64,000 nt of DNA, from positions 15,117,778 to 15,181,777 of the forward strand of contig JAKSZU010000029.1 in the NCBI GenBank assembly GCA_026018925.1, given 5' to 3'. Of this stretch, positions 44,301 through 55,527 are shown piece after piece. Position 1 is the stretch's first letter. The number at the start of each line of letters is the position of its first letter. The notes under the pieces are model-generated. The model saw only the letters and a list, made by a program, of their open reading frames with translations. It had not been told where the DNA came from and ran no database searches. The position numbers and the translations under genes were made by a program. The DNA comes from Tupaia tana (lineage: Eukaryota > Chordata > Mammalia > Scandentia > Tupaiidae).

Positions 44301-44764
44301 CATGTAGTAACCAAACTGGCATCCCCACACCCTGTTGCTCAATCCAGAAGTTGCAGAATTATACTTGGGTCATCTCTGAATGGGTCATTCCAGAGTCTCA
44401 TCCCCACATCCAATCCATGCTCAATTCATCATAAATTTAAATCTCCCCATATTCCAAGTCACCATTTCCTAGTTGCTGAACATCTCCAATGGCCTCCATC
44501 CTGGTTTTTCTAATTTCAGTTTTGCCTGTCCCCATCCATTGTCCTCACAATACTTAGGTTATTTTTTCCCAAAAAGAGAATTAGATCATATTTTTATTCT
44601 ATTAAAAACATTTCAAGCCTTCACCACTTCTCTGAGGTAAAATCCAAGATAATCAATGAGATCTTGTCTATCTTTTCAACCTTCTCTTACATTCCTCTCC
44701 CTCTTCTCTACTATACTTATTGTAGATGGGCCTTTCTTCCCTTTTATATTTGCACCAAAATTTT

Positions 44765-45097
44765 TTTTTTTTTTTAGGTTTAGTTTTCCTTTGGTTTTAT
44801 TTTTTTATTTATTTTTATTTTATTTTATTTTATTTTTTATTTTTATTTTTTTATTTTTACATTTTTCGACAAACATTTACTTTACATAGCAAAAAATTTT
44901 AGCTCATACCCCATAATTCTTGACAGTTTAGAAACAACTTTCAAGATCTCAAAATACTGAATTTTAAAGATAATGTTCAAAATATGTCTTATAATTTTAT
45001 ATAATTTTAAAACTCTATAACAACAGAAGCAGAATGGTTTCAAAAAAATATATATACATATATATACAAATATATATGTGTATATATATATACACAT
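44765..45097 (-). other. L1 3' UTR with AT-rich simple repeats
   Basis: Contains an (AT)-rich stretch at 45,048-45,095 and a (TTTTA)n-like run at 44,790-44,860 before the tail. It shares no obvious sequence with the tails of the half-LINE family, so it is a different 3' UTR lineage. Confidence 0.75.
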
Positions 45098-48000
45098 TTA
45101 GAGTGCAGACACTCGGTATATATTAAGTGGGGACATACAATGTCTCTCCTTCATAGCATGGCTTGCTTCACTCAACAGTAAGTCCTCCATATTCATCCAC
45201 TTCCTTTCAAAAGTCAGGGATTTGTTGTTTTTTATGGATGAATAGTATTCCATTGAGTATATGTGCCACAGTTTTTCTAACCATTCATCAGTTCGTGGGC
45301 ATTTAGGTTGTTTCCATGACTTAGCAATCGTGAAAAGTGCCGCAATAAACATCGATGTGCAAGCACTTTTTCGATTAAGTATTCTTCTGTCCTTCGGGTA
45401 GATACCAAGGAGTGGGATTGCTGGATCATATGGTAATTCTATTTGTAGATTTTGGAGGAATCTCCAAATTGTTCTCCAAAGTGGTTGTACCAATTTACAG
45501 TCCCACCAGCAGTGTAAGAGAGTTCCCTTTTCACCACACCCCCTCCAGCACTTATCATTTTTTGTTTTTTTAATCTTAGACATTCTGACTGGGGTTAGGT
45601 GATATCTCATTGCTGTTTTGATCTGCATTTCTCTTACAATGAGGGATGTTGAGCATTTTTTCATATGCCTTTTAGCTATTCGTATGTCATCTTTAGAAAG
45701 TGGTTTTTTCAACTCATTCTCCCATCTTTTAATAGGATTGATTGTCTTTTTCCGAAACAGCCGCTTGAGTTCCTTGTGGATTCTGGTTATCAGTCCCTTG
45801 TCTGATGCATAGTTTACAAAGATATTTTCCCATTCTGAGGGCTGTCTGTTCACACTAATCACTGTGTCTTTTGCCATGCAGAAACTTCTTAGTCTGATGT
45901 AATCCCACTTGTCTATTTTAGGGATCATAGACTGTGCCTTGGGAGTCTTAGTTAAGAAGTTTTTCCCTACCCCAATGTCTCCCAGAGTTCCCCGGTGTTT
46001 TCCAGGAGCAGTTTTATAGTTTGAGGTCTTAGGTTTAGATCTTTGATCCACCTTGACTTTATTTTTGTCAGAGGTGAGAGGTAGGGGTTCAGATTCATCT
46101 TTCTGCAAGTGGAGATCCAGTTTTGCCAGCACCATTTGCTGAAGAGGTTATCCTTTTCCCACAGGATTGACTGGTGCCCCTTGTCAAAAATCAGTTGGCT
46201 GTATGTTTGAGCATTCATTTCTGGGGACTCTATTCTGTTCCATTGGTCCACCTGTCTGTTCCTGTGCCAGTACCATGCTGTTTTGATTACCACAGCTTTG
46301 TAGTATATTTTTGGGTCAGGGAGTGAGATGCCGCCCACTCCATTCTTCTTGTGCAAAACTGCTTTGGCAATACGGGGTCTTTTATGATTCCAGACAAACG
46401 TTATGATTGTCTTTCCTAGATCTGTGAAGAATGTGTCTGGTATTTTGATTGGCATTGCATTAAATAGGTAGATTAATTTGGGTAAAATTGCCATTTTGAT
46501 TATATTAATTCTTCCAATCCAGGAACATGGGATGTCCTTCCACTTTTTTGTGTCATTTTCAATTTCTTTTTTTATCTTCTCATAGTTTTCCTTGTGGAGG
46601 TCTTTAACTTCTTTAGTTAGATTTATCCCTAAGTATCTTATACTTTTTGTGGCTATGGTAAATGGAACAACTTTTTTCAGTTCCATCTCAGTCTGCCTGT
46701 TGTTCGTATACAGAAATGCTATAGATTTCTGGATATTAATTTTGTATCCTGCAACGTTACTGTATTCATGTATTACTTCCAGAAATTTTTTTATGGAAAC
46801 CATTGGGTCTTCTATGTATACAATCATGTCATCTGCAAATAGAGAGAGTTTCACCTCTTCTTTTCCTATTTGAATGCCTTTTATTTTTTCCTCTTTTCTG
46901 ATTGCAATGGCCAAGACTTCTAGTACTATATTGAAGAGGAGTGGAGAAAGTGGACATCCTTGTCTTGTACCCGTTTTTAGTGGAAAAGCTTTCAGCTTTT
47001 CTCCATTGAGGATGATGTTCGCTATGGGTTTTTCATAGATAGCTTTTATTGTGTTGAGAAATGGCCCTTCTATGCCCATTTTGCTGAGAGTCTTGATCAT
47101 GAAGGGATGTTGTATCTTATCAAATGCTTTTTCTGCATCAATTGATATGACCATATGGTTTTTATCTTTCTTCCTATTAATATGGTGTATTACATTTATG
47201 GTTTTGCGTATGTTGAACCAACCTTGCATTCCTGGGATAAAGCCTACCTGATCATGATGTATAATCTTTTTGATAAGTTGTTGTATACGATTTGCTAGTA
47301 CCTTGTTGAGAATCTTCGCGTCTATATTCATCAGGGATATTGGTCTATAGTTTTCCTTCCTTGTCCTGTCCTTATCAGTTTTAAGGATAAGGGTGATAGA
47401 GGCTTCATAGAATGAATTAGGGAGAGATTCACCCTTTTGGATATTTAGAAATAACTTGAGCAGAATGGGGGTTAACTCTTCTTTGAAAGTTTTGTAGAAT
47501 TCAGAGGTGAATCCATCAGGGCCAGGGCTTTTCTTTGTTGGGAGGTTATTTATAACTGATTTGATCTCCTGGCTTGTTATGGACCTATTCAGACTTTCTA
47601 TATCCTCCTGGCTCAATCTAGGTAGATTATACCTGTCCAGAAATTTGTCCATCTCATCCAAATTATCTTGTTTCTTGGCATACAGATGTTCATAGTATCC
47701 CCTAATAATGTTTTTTATTTCTACTATGTCTGTTGTTATTTTGCCTGCTTCATTGCAGATCTGATTCACCTGGTTCTTTTCTCTCTTCTTCTTAATAAGT
47801 CTCGCTAGTGGTGTATCAATTTTGTTTACCTTTTCAAAGAACCAGCTTTTACTTTCATTTATTTTCTGTATAGTTCGTTTATTTTCTATTTCATTTATTT
47901 CTGCTCGTATCTTTATTATTTCCTTTCTCCTGGAGTTTTTTGGATCTTTTTGCTGTTGCTTTTCCAATTCTGTGAGGCATGATGTTAGGTGATCCATTTG

Positions 48001-48948
48001 CCTTCTTTCCATGCTCCTCTTATGTGCACTAATTGCTATGAACTTCCCTCTTATGACTGCTTTAGCAGTGTCCCAAAGATTATGGAAACTCGTGTCCTCA
48101 TTGTCATTGGCTTCCATGAACCTTTTGATTTCAGTCTTTATTTCTTCAGTAGTTGTGGAGTCATTCAGGAGTAGGTTATTAAGTTTCCATGTATTTGAGT
48201 ATTTTCGAGGATTTCTCTTGAAATTAAACTCAAGTTTAATTCCATCATGGTCGGTGAAGATTCTGGGTATAGTTTCTATGCTTTTGAATCTGTAGAGGCT
48301 TGCTTTGTGCCCAATGATGTGGTCAATCTTCGAGAATGTTCCATGTGGCGGCGAGAAAAAAGTGTATCTTGAGGTTTTAGGATGGAAAGTTCTATAGATG
48401 TCTGTTAAGTCCATTTGATTTATGATATCATTTAGATCTTTTATCTCTTTACCTATTTTTTGTCTAGATGATCTATCCAGGGGGGATAGTGCAGTGTTGA
48501 GGTCTCCAACAATTAGTGTGTTGCAGTCTATCTCCCTTTTTAGATCTAGCAGTCTTTCCTTCACATATTTGGGTGCTCCTGTGTTGGGCGCATAGATATT
48601 AATAAGCGTTATATCTTCTTGATCGATTGATCCTTTTACCACAATATAGTGCCCTTCTTTGTCTCTTCGAACAGTTTTTGTTTTAAAGCCTATTTTGTCA
48701 GAGACCAGTATTGCGACTCCAGCTCTTTTTTGGTTCCCATTTGCATGGAAAATCTTTTTCCAACCCTTCACTTTCAGTCTATGTATATCTTTATCCATGA
48801 AGTGGGTTTCCTGTAGGCAACAGATAGAGGGTTTTTGTTTTTTAACCCATTCAGCCAGTCTGTGTCTCTTGATTGGAGAGTTTAATCCATTAACATTCAA
48901 TGTTATTATTGATGTTAATGGATCTGTCCCGGCAATTAAGTTGGCCAT
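45098..48948 (-). pseudogene. L1 ORF2 (endonuclease-reverse transcriptase), one 1-base deletion
   Basis: ORF2p nicks the target DNA and reverse-transcribes the RNA. From 48,948 the frame is open for 993 codons. The AP-type endonuclease has [15 protein letters not shown], the catalytic CLQETH near residue 43 and [11 protein letters not shown] near 240. The reverse transcriptase has [20 protein letters not shown] and the active site [10 protein letters not shown] near residue 710. At about 45,988 an A-run is one base shorter (GGGGAACTC) than in the old L1 at 36.7 kb (GGGGAAACTC), which shifts the frame. The rest continues open in the other frame (46,135-45,098) with the cysteine motif CWRGCGEKGTLLHCWWDC. 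Total length is 3,851 bases, one short of 1,284 codons. Confidence 0.96.
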
Positions 48949-48992
48949 TGTCTTAGTTGCCTTTTACTCTTTTGTTTCTGGCTGTTACTTCT

Positions 48993-49949
48993 TTAGTTAT
49001 CCTGGAACAGTACTTTCTTCAGGGTTTCATGGAGAGCTGGCCTGGTGCTGGCAAATTCTTTCAGGTTTTGTTTGTCTGAGAAGATTTTAATCTTTTTTTC
49101 CCATATGAAGGATAATCTTGCAGGATACAATAGTCTTGGTTGAAATTGTTTCTCTCTTAACACTTTCGATACATCTTCCCATTCTTTTCTTGCTTGCATT
49201 GTTTCCGTTGAGAAGTCCGGTGTTAGCCTGATGGGGTGACCTTTGTAAGTCACTTGTCGTTTCTCTCTTGCTAGTTTTAGTATCTTATCTCTATCTGTGG
49301 TCTTAGCCAGTCTGGCTATGATATGCCTTGGGGAAGATCTTCTTGGGTTGATTCTATTTGGTGTCCTTTGAATTTCCTGGGTCTGGATGTTGGAGTGCCT
49401 CTCTATGCTTGGGAAATTTTCTTCCAAGATTTCATGGAATAGGTTTTCCATGCTCTTATTAGTTTCTTCACCTTCTGGGATACCAATTATGCGGACGTTA
49501 GGACGTCTAATGGAATCTAGTAATTCTCGTATATTATCTTCATGTTTTTTTGTTATTTTCTCTATCTTTTTGGTGGTTTTCTCTAGGTCAGAAATTTTAT
49601 CTTCTACATCAGAGATTCGACCTTCAGCATGGTCTAATCGACTTTTGATACTTTCAAGAGAGTTTTTGATTTCCTGTATTTCAGACTTCACCTCTAATAG
49701 TTCAGTATTATTCTTCCTCAGAATTTCTTCCTTCATATCGTTGAAGGACTTTCTCATCTCCTGTAATTCATTGTCTCTTTTCTGTTCCAGCTCATAGTAC
49801 TTGTTCAACATGAATGTTCTAAACTCTATCTCGGACATTTTGGTAACGTCCTCAATTTTTTCAGGAACAGGAAGGGAGTTACTGTGTTCCTTTGATGGAG
49901 ACATATTTCCTGGTTTATTCAGGCCTGAGGTTCTTGTACTTCTACCCAT
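48993..49949 (-). CDS. L1 ORF1 protein, intact, 318 aa
   Basis: ORF1p is the trimeric RNA-binding chaperone that packages L1 RNA. The frame is intact from MGRSTRTSGL to the stop. Residues 1-45 are a serine/proline-rich N-terminus. About 45-150 form a heptad-type coiled coil (ESIKSRLDHAEGRISDVED). About 150-245 are the RRM (RRPNVRIIGIPEGEETNK, TPNRINPRRSSPRHIIARL). About 250-318 are the C-terminal domain (REKRQVTYKG, REKQFQPRLLYPARLSF). It is slightly shorter than human ORF1p (338 aa). The start is the first ATG downstream of the 5' UTR. Intactness is consistent with recent activity. Confidence 0.95.
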   Translation of the reverse strand: MGRSTRTSGLNKPGNMSPSKEHSNSLPVPEKIEDVTKMSEIEFRTFMLNKYYELEQKRDNELQEMRKSFNDMKEEILRKNNTELLEVKSEIQEIKNSLESIKSRLDHAEGRISDVEDKISDLEKTTKKIEKITKKHEDNIRELLDSIRRPNVRIIGIPEGEETNKSMENLFHEILEENFPSIERHSNIQTQEIQRTPNRINPRRSSPRHIIARLAKTTDRDKILKLAREKRQVTYKGHPIRLTPDFSTETMQARKEWEDVSKVLREKQFQPRLLYPARLSFIWEKKIKIFSDKQNLKEFASTRPALHETLKKVLFQDN

Positions 49950-50893
49950 TGGGAGATGTGTTCCCTTTGAAAAACCTTTTACGAGAAGGTTTCTTCTAAT
50001 AGAAGCAAGTGTGTTTCCTTTCTGATATGGAATGGAGACAGCCGAAGTCTATCTTCAATTGTGTTCAGTAATATAAACCGAGAAAAAGTATTCACTTCAG
50101 GTGTCCAAAGAAATGTATCTCCTTCTTCACAGGTGTTTCACGGAACTGGAGGATTCTAGAGAGTCTTAAAATGCTAGAATGTTTCAGAATTGTAATTCTA
50201 GAACTACCTGGACATCCAGGGATGGTGCAGATAAAGGATGTGAGGATTGGGAAACTGGGAAGAAAATAATATGTAGAATAAAGAAAAAGTTGTGTGCCGC
50301 GCGCTAGCGCGGCAAGCGATTTCGCCAGGGGTCGAAAGATGGGGGTGTGGTGTGGATGAACTGAGGGCGTTCCTGTGTGTTGATCAGAAGAGAGAAATTT
50401 ACTATTGAAAGATGTGGATAACAGGACAGAGAAAGAAATAAAAAAGGAAAAAAATGTACCTGGCTGAAAGAGGGGGCTCTGGCCTGGGGGTCCCGGGGCT
50501 GGAACTACTGGGGGCAGTCCTCCCTCGGAGATCCTGGCCCAGGGGTCGGAAGATGGGGGTGTGGTGTGGATGAACTGAGGGCGTTCCTGTGTGTTGATCA
50601 GAAGAGAGAAATTTACAATTGAAAGATGTGGATAACAGGACAGAGAAAGAAATAAAAAAGGAAAAAAATGTACCTGGCTGAAAGAGGGGGCTCTGGCCTG
50701 GGGGTCCCGGGGCTGGAACTACTGGGGGCAGTCATCCCTCGGAGATCCTGGCCCAGGGGTCGAAAGATGGGGGTGTGGTGTGGATGAACTGAGGGCGTTC
50801 CTGGCTGAAAGAGGGGGCTCTGGCCTGGGGGTCCCGGGGCTGGAACTACTGGGGGCAGTCTTCCCTCGGAGATCCTGGCCCAGGGGTCGAAAG
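49950..50893 (-). promoter_or_regulatory. L1 5' UTR with monomer array
   Basis: Sense-strand leader and internal promoter. The 3' part (about 49,950-50,320) is single-copy. The 5' part (50,326-50,893) is made of tandem monomers. At the junction lies GCCGCGCGCTAGCGCGGC (50,296-50,313), a perfect 18-bp palindrome. The promoter role is inferred from known L1 biology. Confidence 0.85.
50326..50893 (-). repeat. tandem 214-bp L1 promoter monomers, 2 full and 1 shortened
   Basis: The marker CAGGGGTCG recurs at 50,326, 50,540, 50,754 and 50,881. Spacings are 214, 214 and 127 bp. The outermost unit lacks 87 bp (the TGTGTTGATCAGAAGAGAG to AAAAAATGTACC part). Copies differ at only a few bases, for example CAGTC[C/A/T]TCCCTCGG. 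Confidence 0.95.
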
Positions 50894-51270
50894 TGCACCA
50901 AAATTTTGCTACTGTGGTCTTTGCATAACCTTTTCCATCATCCTCAAATACTGTTCCTTCTTCATAACCTGGTTAACTGTCACTCTTTCCATGTAAATTC
51001 TTCAGACTCCCCAGAGTGTGGTTGTTGTTGTGATCAATGGTTACTCTCCTTTATAAAAAGCTACAGTTTTCCTTATAGACTTTAACATAGTTAGAGCTTA
51101 TGTGTATTCTGCACACTTATGATAACTGTCTCCCCTTTATTGGGCTACAGCCATGTCTAAATTACTGTATTCACCAATAGGTATTCAGGTACTGAAATTA
51201 TTCCTGAGGCAGTGAGTTGCTGAACAATTACTAGTTAAACAAATGACTAAATTGATGATATGACTGCAAG

Positions 51271-52152
51271 TAAAACTCAAAAAGTAAAACCTAAAACAGC
51301 CATCTCAGAAGACTGTATATTTAAAAGACACTCAATACTTCCCTCTCCAAAGCTCTTCTAGAAACTTGCCACATGAGCATCAAAAATGTGTTGAAATATT
51401 CCTGTGTATTTTCTTTTAAGTGTGTTGTGCTTCCTCAAAACCATGACAGTCAAATCTCTGTCAAGCAGATCCCACATCTTCCCTTTAGTGTCAATACCTG
51501 CACTTCCCTTTGTCCATTGGTAGTATCACATTCTCCTGCTTATTCTTCATGCTTTTCTGTGTGTTGATGTTTATATATTGGAAAGATGATATTTAGCTAT
51601 TGTCTGCAGCCTGGCCTAGTTTGTCATGGTAGAGATACCCCAGTGCTGGGCAGAGCAAGTGATTCCTATTGCCACCAGGACCATAGTGCTAGCTGCAAGA
51701 GATCCCTGTAGTCCCTGATCATCCCAACATAGAATATTTCTGAGGCCCACAAATCTGCACTACTACAAAGAAGGAACATTGCAGAGGGTCACCTCACCAT
51801 CTGGGTCCCAGTGAGCTGGGCTTGGTGCCACATGGAAGCAGATCCACTGCCAAATAGACCCTACCCTGACACACAATAGTACTGTACAGATCAAGACTAA
51901 GTTCTTTGTGAATATAGAACAGAGTCACTGAAAGACACTTACAGCATCAGAGATGATACCGGAATTTGAACATGGCAGGTCATATAATAGAAAAAAACAA
52001 AAACCACGGATAGGTCTTGATCAAGACCATGTCTCTTGCACACCTCCCCCCCACCCAGTCACCACTTCCAATCTGTACCCACTTTTCACACCATCCCCTC
52101 ATTTTACCACTCCAGTCTAACATTAACCCTGATGAATCAGTTTGGGCACTCT
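51271..52152. other. unique DNA, no feature seen
   Basis: No ORF or repeat that I can name. Confidence 0.3.
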
Positions 52153-52325
52153 GGGGCCAGAAGGTGGCCTGGTGGTCTAAGGCACTGGAGTCTGACATGG
52201 CTGAGCGTGGTTCAAGTCCCAGACCTGGTGGTTTGAATTTTCACTTTCCCTCTCACTCTCTGTCTCATTAAATTAAAAATAATAATAATAATAATAAATA
52301 TAGTTAAATAAAATAATTTTTAAAA
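52153..52325 (+). mobile_element. tRNA-derived SINE, type C (short)
   Basis: GGGGCCAGAAGGTGGCCTGG head, short CT segment, (AAT)n and an AATAATTTTTAAAAAG tail. Confidence 0.85.
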
Positions 52326-52777
52326 AGATGGACAGTTCTCTGTTTGAAAAGAAACTCAGTGATAGCAAAATGTATATGAAATCCCTCCTGGCATGGTTTG
52401 TGGTCAATATCAAGGAAAAGTAGATAAGTCAGGTACATCTTCCACACAGAGACACACCCCCCAAAATTAAAAATTTGTTAGATAAAGCATGGGAATTTTT
52501 AGGCAAGTAATTATTGGACACTTGAAGTGTAAATAGACTTAGAATATGAAACACAACTATCCTATATTTCTGTTATCCATACACTAGAACAGTTTTCAAC
52601 TGTAATACCCATTGAACACTCAAAAATCAGCTTACTGGATGAAGAGAAACATATTTTAATGACTGCAAGAGAATCGCCATAGTAATTATTTATTTCTTAA
52701 TAAAATGAAAGACATTTTTCATGCTTTAAACTGCTTTGCTAAAAAAGAGTCCATGGTTCTACAACAGGAATAATTAT
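52326..52777. other. unique DNA, no feature seen
   Basis: AT-rich, no gene or repeat recognised. Confidence 0.3.
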
Positions 52778-53075
52778 TTCAGAACAACAAAAGTATTTTT
52801 TTTTAGAGGTTTTTGCTACAGGGCACGTGCACTCGCCAGAATTCAGAACAACAAAAGTATTATTTTTTTTTTACAGGTTTTTGCTATAGGGCGCATGCGC
52901 TCGCCAGAAAGACAGGGAGACATAAAGACAGAAAGTGAGAAATCATCCCCCGGGAAGATTGCCAAGCCACACCAGCGTGAGTTTAAGTCACCGTGTCCAG
53001 GACTCGAACCGTGGACCACTACATGGGAGTCCAGCAACATAGCCATTGTTAACTGCTTGTTCCAACAAAAGTATT
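52778..53075 (-). mobile_element. two type A SINE insertions sharing one target, triple TSD
   Basis: TTCAGAACAACAAAAGTATT stands at 52,778-52,797 and again at 52,842-52,861. A third partial copy, CAACAAAAGTATT, is at 53,063-53,075. Between the first two lies a 44-bp SINE 3' end (TAGAGGTTTTTGCTACAGGG to ACTCGCCAGA). Between the second and third lies a longer SINE (52,862-53,062) with a deletion in its middle. Confidence 0.9.
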
Positions 53076-53224
53076 AATTTACTTATTAATGTCATTGACT
53101 AAGTGACCCACTACGAATGTCCCCATTATCTCTGAAACTCAAACCAGGATTTAATAAAGAACCAGGATCCTGTCTCTAACTCACGTGGATAGAGACTATT
53201 CCTTTCCCATCAAGTTTTGGTCTC

Positions 53225-53400
53225 CTGGTAACAGGACTCTCTGTGAAAACACAAGAACCTTCCCATTGTTGCCTAATCCGGTATCACAGAGCCTTGTGGG
53301 AAATGTAGTCTCTGCTCTGATGACGTCATCAGCACAGGCCGAGGAGGGCGGCTTTTTCAGATTCTCTCCCCGCCTGTGGCGCTCAGTTCCTTCCGCGTGG
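53225..53400 (+). promoter_or_regulatory. CpG-rich promoter with CRE and ZNF143-like site
   Basis: ATGACGTCAT at 53,320-53,329 is a full palindromic CREB/ATF site. CTTGTGGGAAATGTAGTC at 53,293-53,310 resembles, in reverse, the ZNF143/SBF motif ACTACAATTCCCA. No TATA box is seen, and CpG density is locally high. Such combinations are common at housekeeping and zinc-finger gene promoters. Confidence 0.7.
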
Positions 53401-53460
53401 TCGCTGGAGAGAACCTGCCGCTGTGCTGACCGTGCTCTGCCAGACACGGTGTCCGTGACG
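53375..53460 (+). other. probable noncoding exon 1 with donor
   Basis: GC-rich leader (CGCGTGGTCGCTGGAGAG, GAACCTGCCGCTGTGCTGAC) ending GTGACG|GTGAGT at 53,460/53,461. The arrangement of a short GC-rich exon ending in GACG and a strong donor resembles exon 1 of KRAB zinc-finger genes. No ATG frame is required here. The gene would run rightwards. The transcription start is estimated. Confidence 0.55.
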
Positions 53461-53461
53461 G

Positions 53462-54093
53462 TGAGTCTGAGTGTGAAGGAGGAGGGTTGCGGGTTTTGAG
53501 GACCCTAGTAGTGGAAAGGTGTCCCTCCTCCCTGGTGGGAGCAGAAACATGGGAGGAGGTCGGGTGGAGGAGGAGAGGCGCCTGAAGGAAGGTGCAGCCC
53601 TTTGTCCAGACTGGGTGGGGAGAGCGACAGTAGCGTCAGTTTGTGCAGGTCCGGGGGGAGGAAAGAGGTGACCTGGGCTTTGCTTTCAGTAGCTGCTTTG
53701 TCGGAAGGTGGGTGTGTGCATTCAGGTGTACAAAGGGGACTCCTGAAGCTCCGGAATGGGATGATCCAGTCCGAGCTGGGCACAAGGGTTGGTCGTTTGT
53801 TATATTTTGATCAGCGACAACGAAGAGGACATCAAGTCTGCCAAATTATAGGAGTCATTATTACCAGCGACTGCGTGTGCTCTTGTGTCCCTCAAAGACC
53901 CGGCAGCCCCTAGTGTAGGGAAAAGGGTGCTTGTAAAGGCAAAAAGCACATTTGCGTTGATGTGGCAGGAACAGTAACCATTAAGGAGGGGTTGGGGAAG
54001 AAAGGGAGAGGGGATCCCAATGGAAAGCAGTCACAGAAGCCGGATCTAGCCAGTTAATAATTACTAAGGGCACTTTTTAGTCCTTTGCCAAAA
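53462..54093. other. likely intron 1, CpG-island shore
   Basis: GC-rich for the first 400 bases, without repeats. No further exon recognised. Confidence 0.35.
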
Positions 54094-54108
54094 ACACAAT
54101 GGGATCTT

Positions 54109-54143
<35 letters not shown>

Positions 54144-54412
54144 TTTTTTGGGAGGTTTTTGCTATAGGGCGCATGCGCTCGCCAGACAGAGACAGAGAGA
54201 CAGAAAGTGAGAAATCACCCCTCAGGAGGCTTAGCCATGCCACAATCCCTTCTCCTCCAATCTCCTCTTGGGATCTTGGGCACTCACACACTTACATGCG
54301 CCCGGCGTGAGTTTAAGCCGCAAGGTCCAGAACTCAAACTGTGGTCAAGACTACGTGGGAGTCCAGTGGCATAGCCATTACGCTAACTGCTGGTTCCACA
54401 CAGTGGGATCTT
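54094..54412 (-). mobile_element. tRNA-derived SINE, type A, with (TTTA)n tail
   Basis: Body about 54,146-54,397, with a tail of TTTA repeats (54,109-54,145). Flanks ACACAATGGGATCTT and ACACAGTGGGATCTT match at 14 of 15. Confidence 0.92.
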
Positions 54413-55527
54413 AATGGTCTTCATGGCTTGGGGCAAGGAGCTTATCACTAAGGAAGTTCTCAAGGTAGGGGGTTTCAGGTTATTTAGTAAAGACTGCAGG
54501 AATGTTAATCACTCTTGTAAAGTTGGAAGGAAGTTTCCAACATAGAGTTCACAGTGGAACTTCAACTTCAGGTTGAGGAGCCATGGGGTCCGATGGCAAC
54601 CAGTTCAGCTTCCAGCTCTGCTACAGGATCCTGATGAGAGAGGAGTAAACTCTCTGGTTAGGTAGATAGGGTGAGGAGTCCACAGAATGGAGGGTAGGAG
54701 ACAAATGGAGTCAGTACAGTGAAGCCTTTAATAAAAATACATTCACAACTCTCAGCAGAAATCAATTATTAGCTCTTTCTTCTTGCTTGGACGGAAAGCT
54801 TCTTGTAGCCTGCTTGAGATAATGACAGCTGAAAGTAGCATCATCCATATCACTGCTACATTCCAAATGAAAAGCGTAGTCTCTCTAGGTCTGGAGAGCA
54901 GCAGAGGGAAGGACCTTGGACAATAAACTCTACTTTCATATTTCAAAAAACTTGTGAGCACTTGTTGACTGGCTAGAAATAGACAGACTGGCTGTAGTCC
55001 TGAGCACAGTGTTCAACTCAAGGACAATGATTAGTTTAAGACTCCTGGTGGCACAAAACTTTTGTGCTGGCTTTGCTTTTTAAAGTATTTTTTTCTCCGT
55101 CTCCTTAGACAAAATTAATTTTCACATTTTTAAAAAAAATTTTCCTGTCAGTGTCCATTCTGACACCCTGAGTATACCCATTTGCTTAGCTGGAAGCTTT
55201 GACTCTTTTCTAATAAACTTTGCTCACTATCTTCTTCTTTTGTCAACATTTCTAATTCTTTGTAACCATCAGAGAAGAACCTGTCCAGGTGTAGTATTTG
55301 AACACCTAGCACTTCATAGCATGGATGCTACTCTGTATCTCATTAAGTTTACCCATCTGTAATACGAGCCTATTTCTAGTACAAGTGAAATGCTCCCAGT
55401 TTCCCAGTAAAATAACTGTGGACTTTTTGCAGAGAGAGTGTTCCTATGGAAGCTATGTTTGTGGGTGTCGTGGTGTCTTAAAGGGAATGAAGCCTCTGGT
55501 CCCCTCCTGCATTACTTTGGCCTGCCT
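54413..55527. other. likely intronic DNA; short ORF with a hydrophobic stretch
   Basis: Mostly unique. On the minus strand, 54,961-54,752 encodes 69 aa including LFIWNVAVIWMMLLSAVIIS, followed by a basic tail FRPSKKKEL. It looks like a membrane-anchor segment but has no partner domain and no family I recognise. It could be a retrocopy end or chance. Confidence 0.3.

Larger units (their letters stand above)
44751..50907 (-). mobile_element. full-length, recent LINE-1 with perfect TSD
   Basis: The body 44,765-50,893 is flanked by identical TGCACCAAAATTTT (44,751-44,764 and 50,894-50,907). In sense order: an approximately 945-bp 5' UTR with tandem monomers, an intact ORF1 (49,949-48,993), a 44-bp spacer, ORF2 (48,948-45,098) with one frameshift, a 3' UTR of about 330 bp and a poly-A tail (T run at 44,761-44,775). 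L1 copies itself and mobilises SINEs and mRNAs by target-primed reverse transcription. Its good preservation and perfect TSD point to recent insertion. Confidence 0.97.
44300..51270 (-). mobile_element. L2-type remnant split by the full-length L1
   Basis: 44,300-44,764 (AGAGAATTAGATCATATTTT, CATTTCAAGCCTTCACCAC) and 50,894-51,270 (CTTTGCATAACCTTTTCC, ACTGTCTCCCCTTTATTGG) both follow the antisense 3' region of L2-class LINEs in order as I recall it. The L1 at 44,765-50,893 sits between them. It is ancient and highly diverged. Confidence 0.5.
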
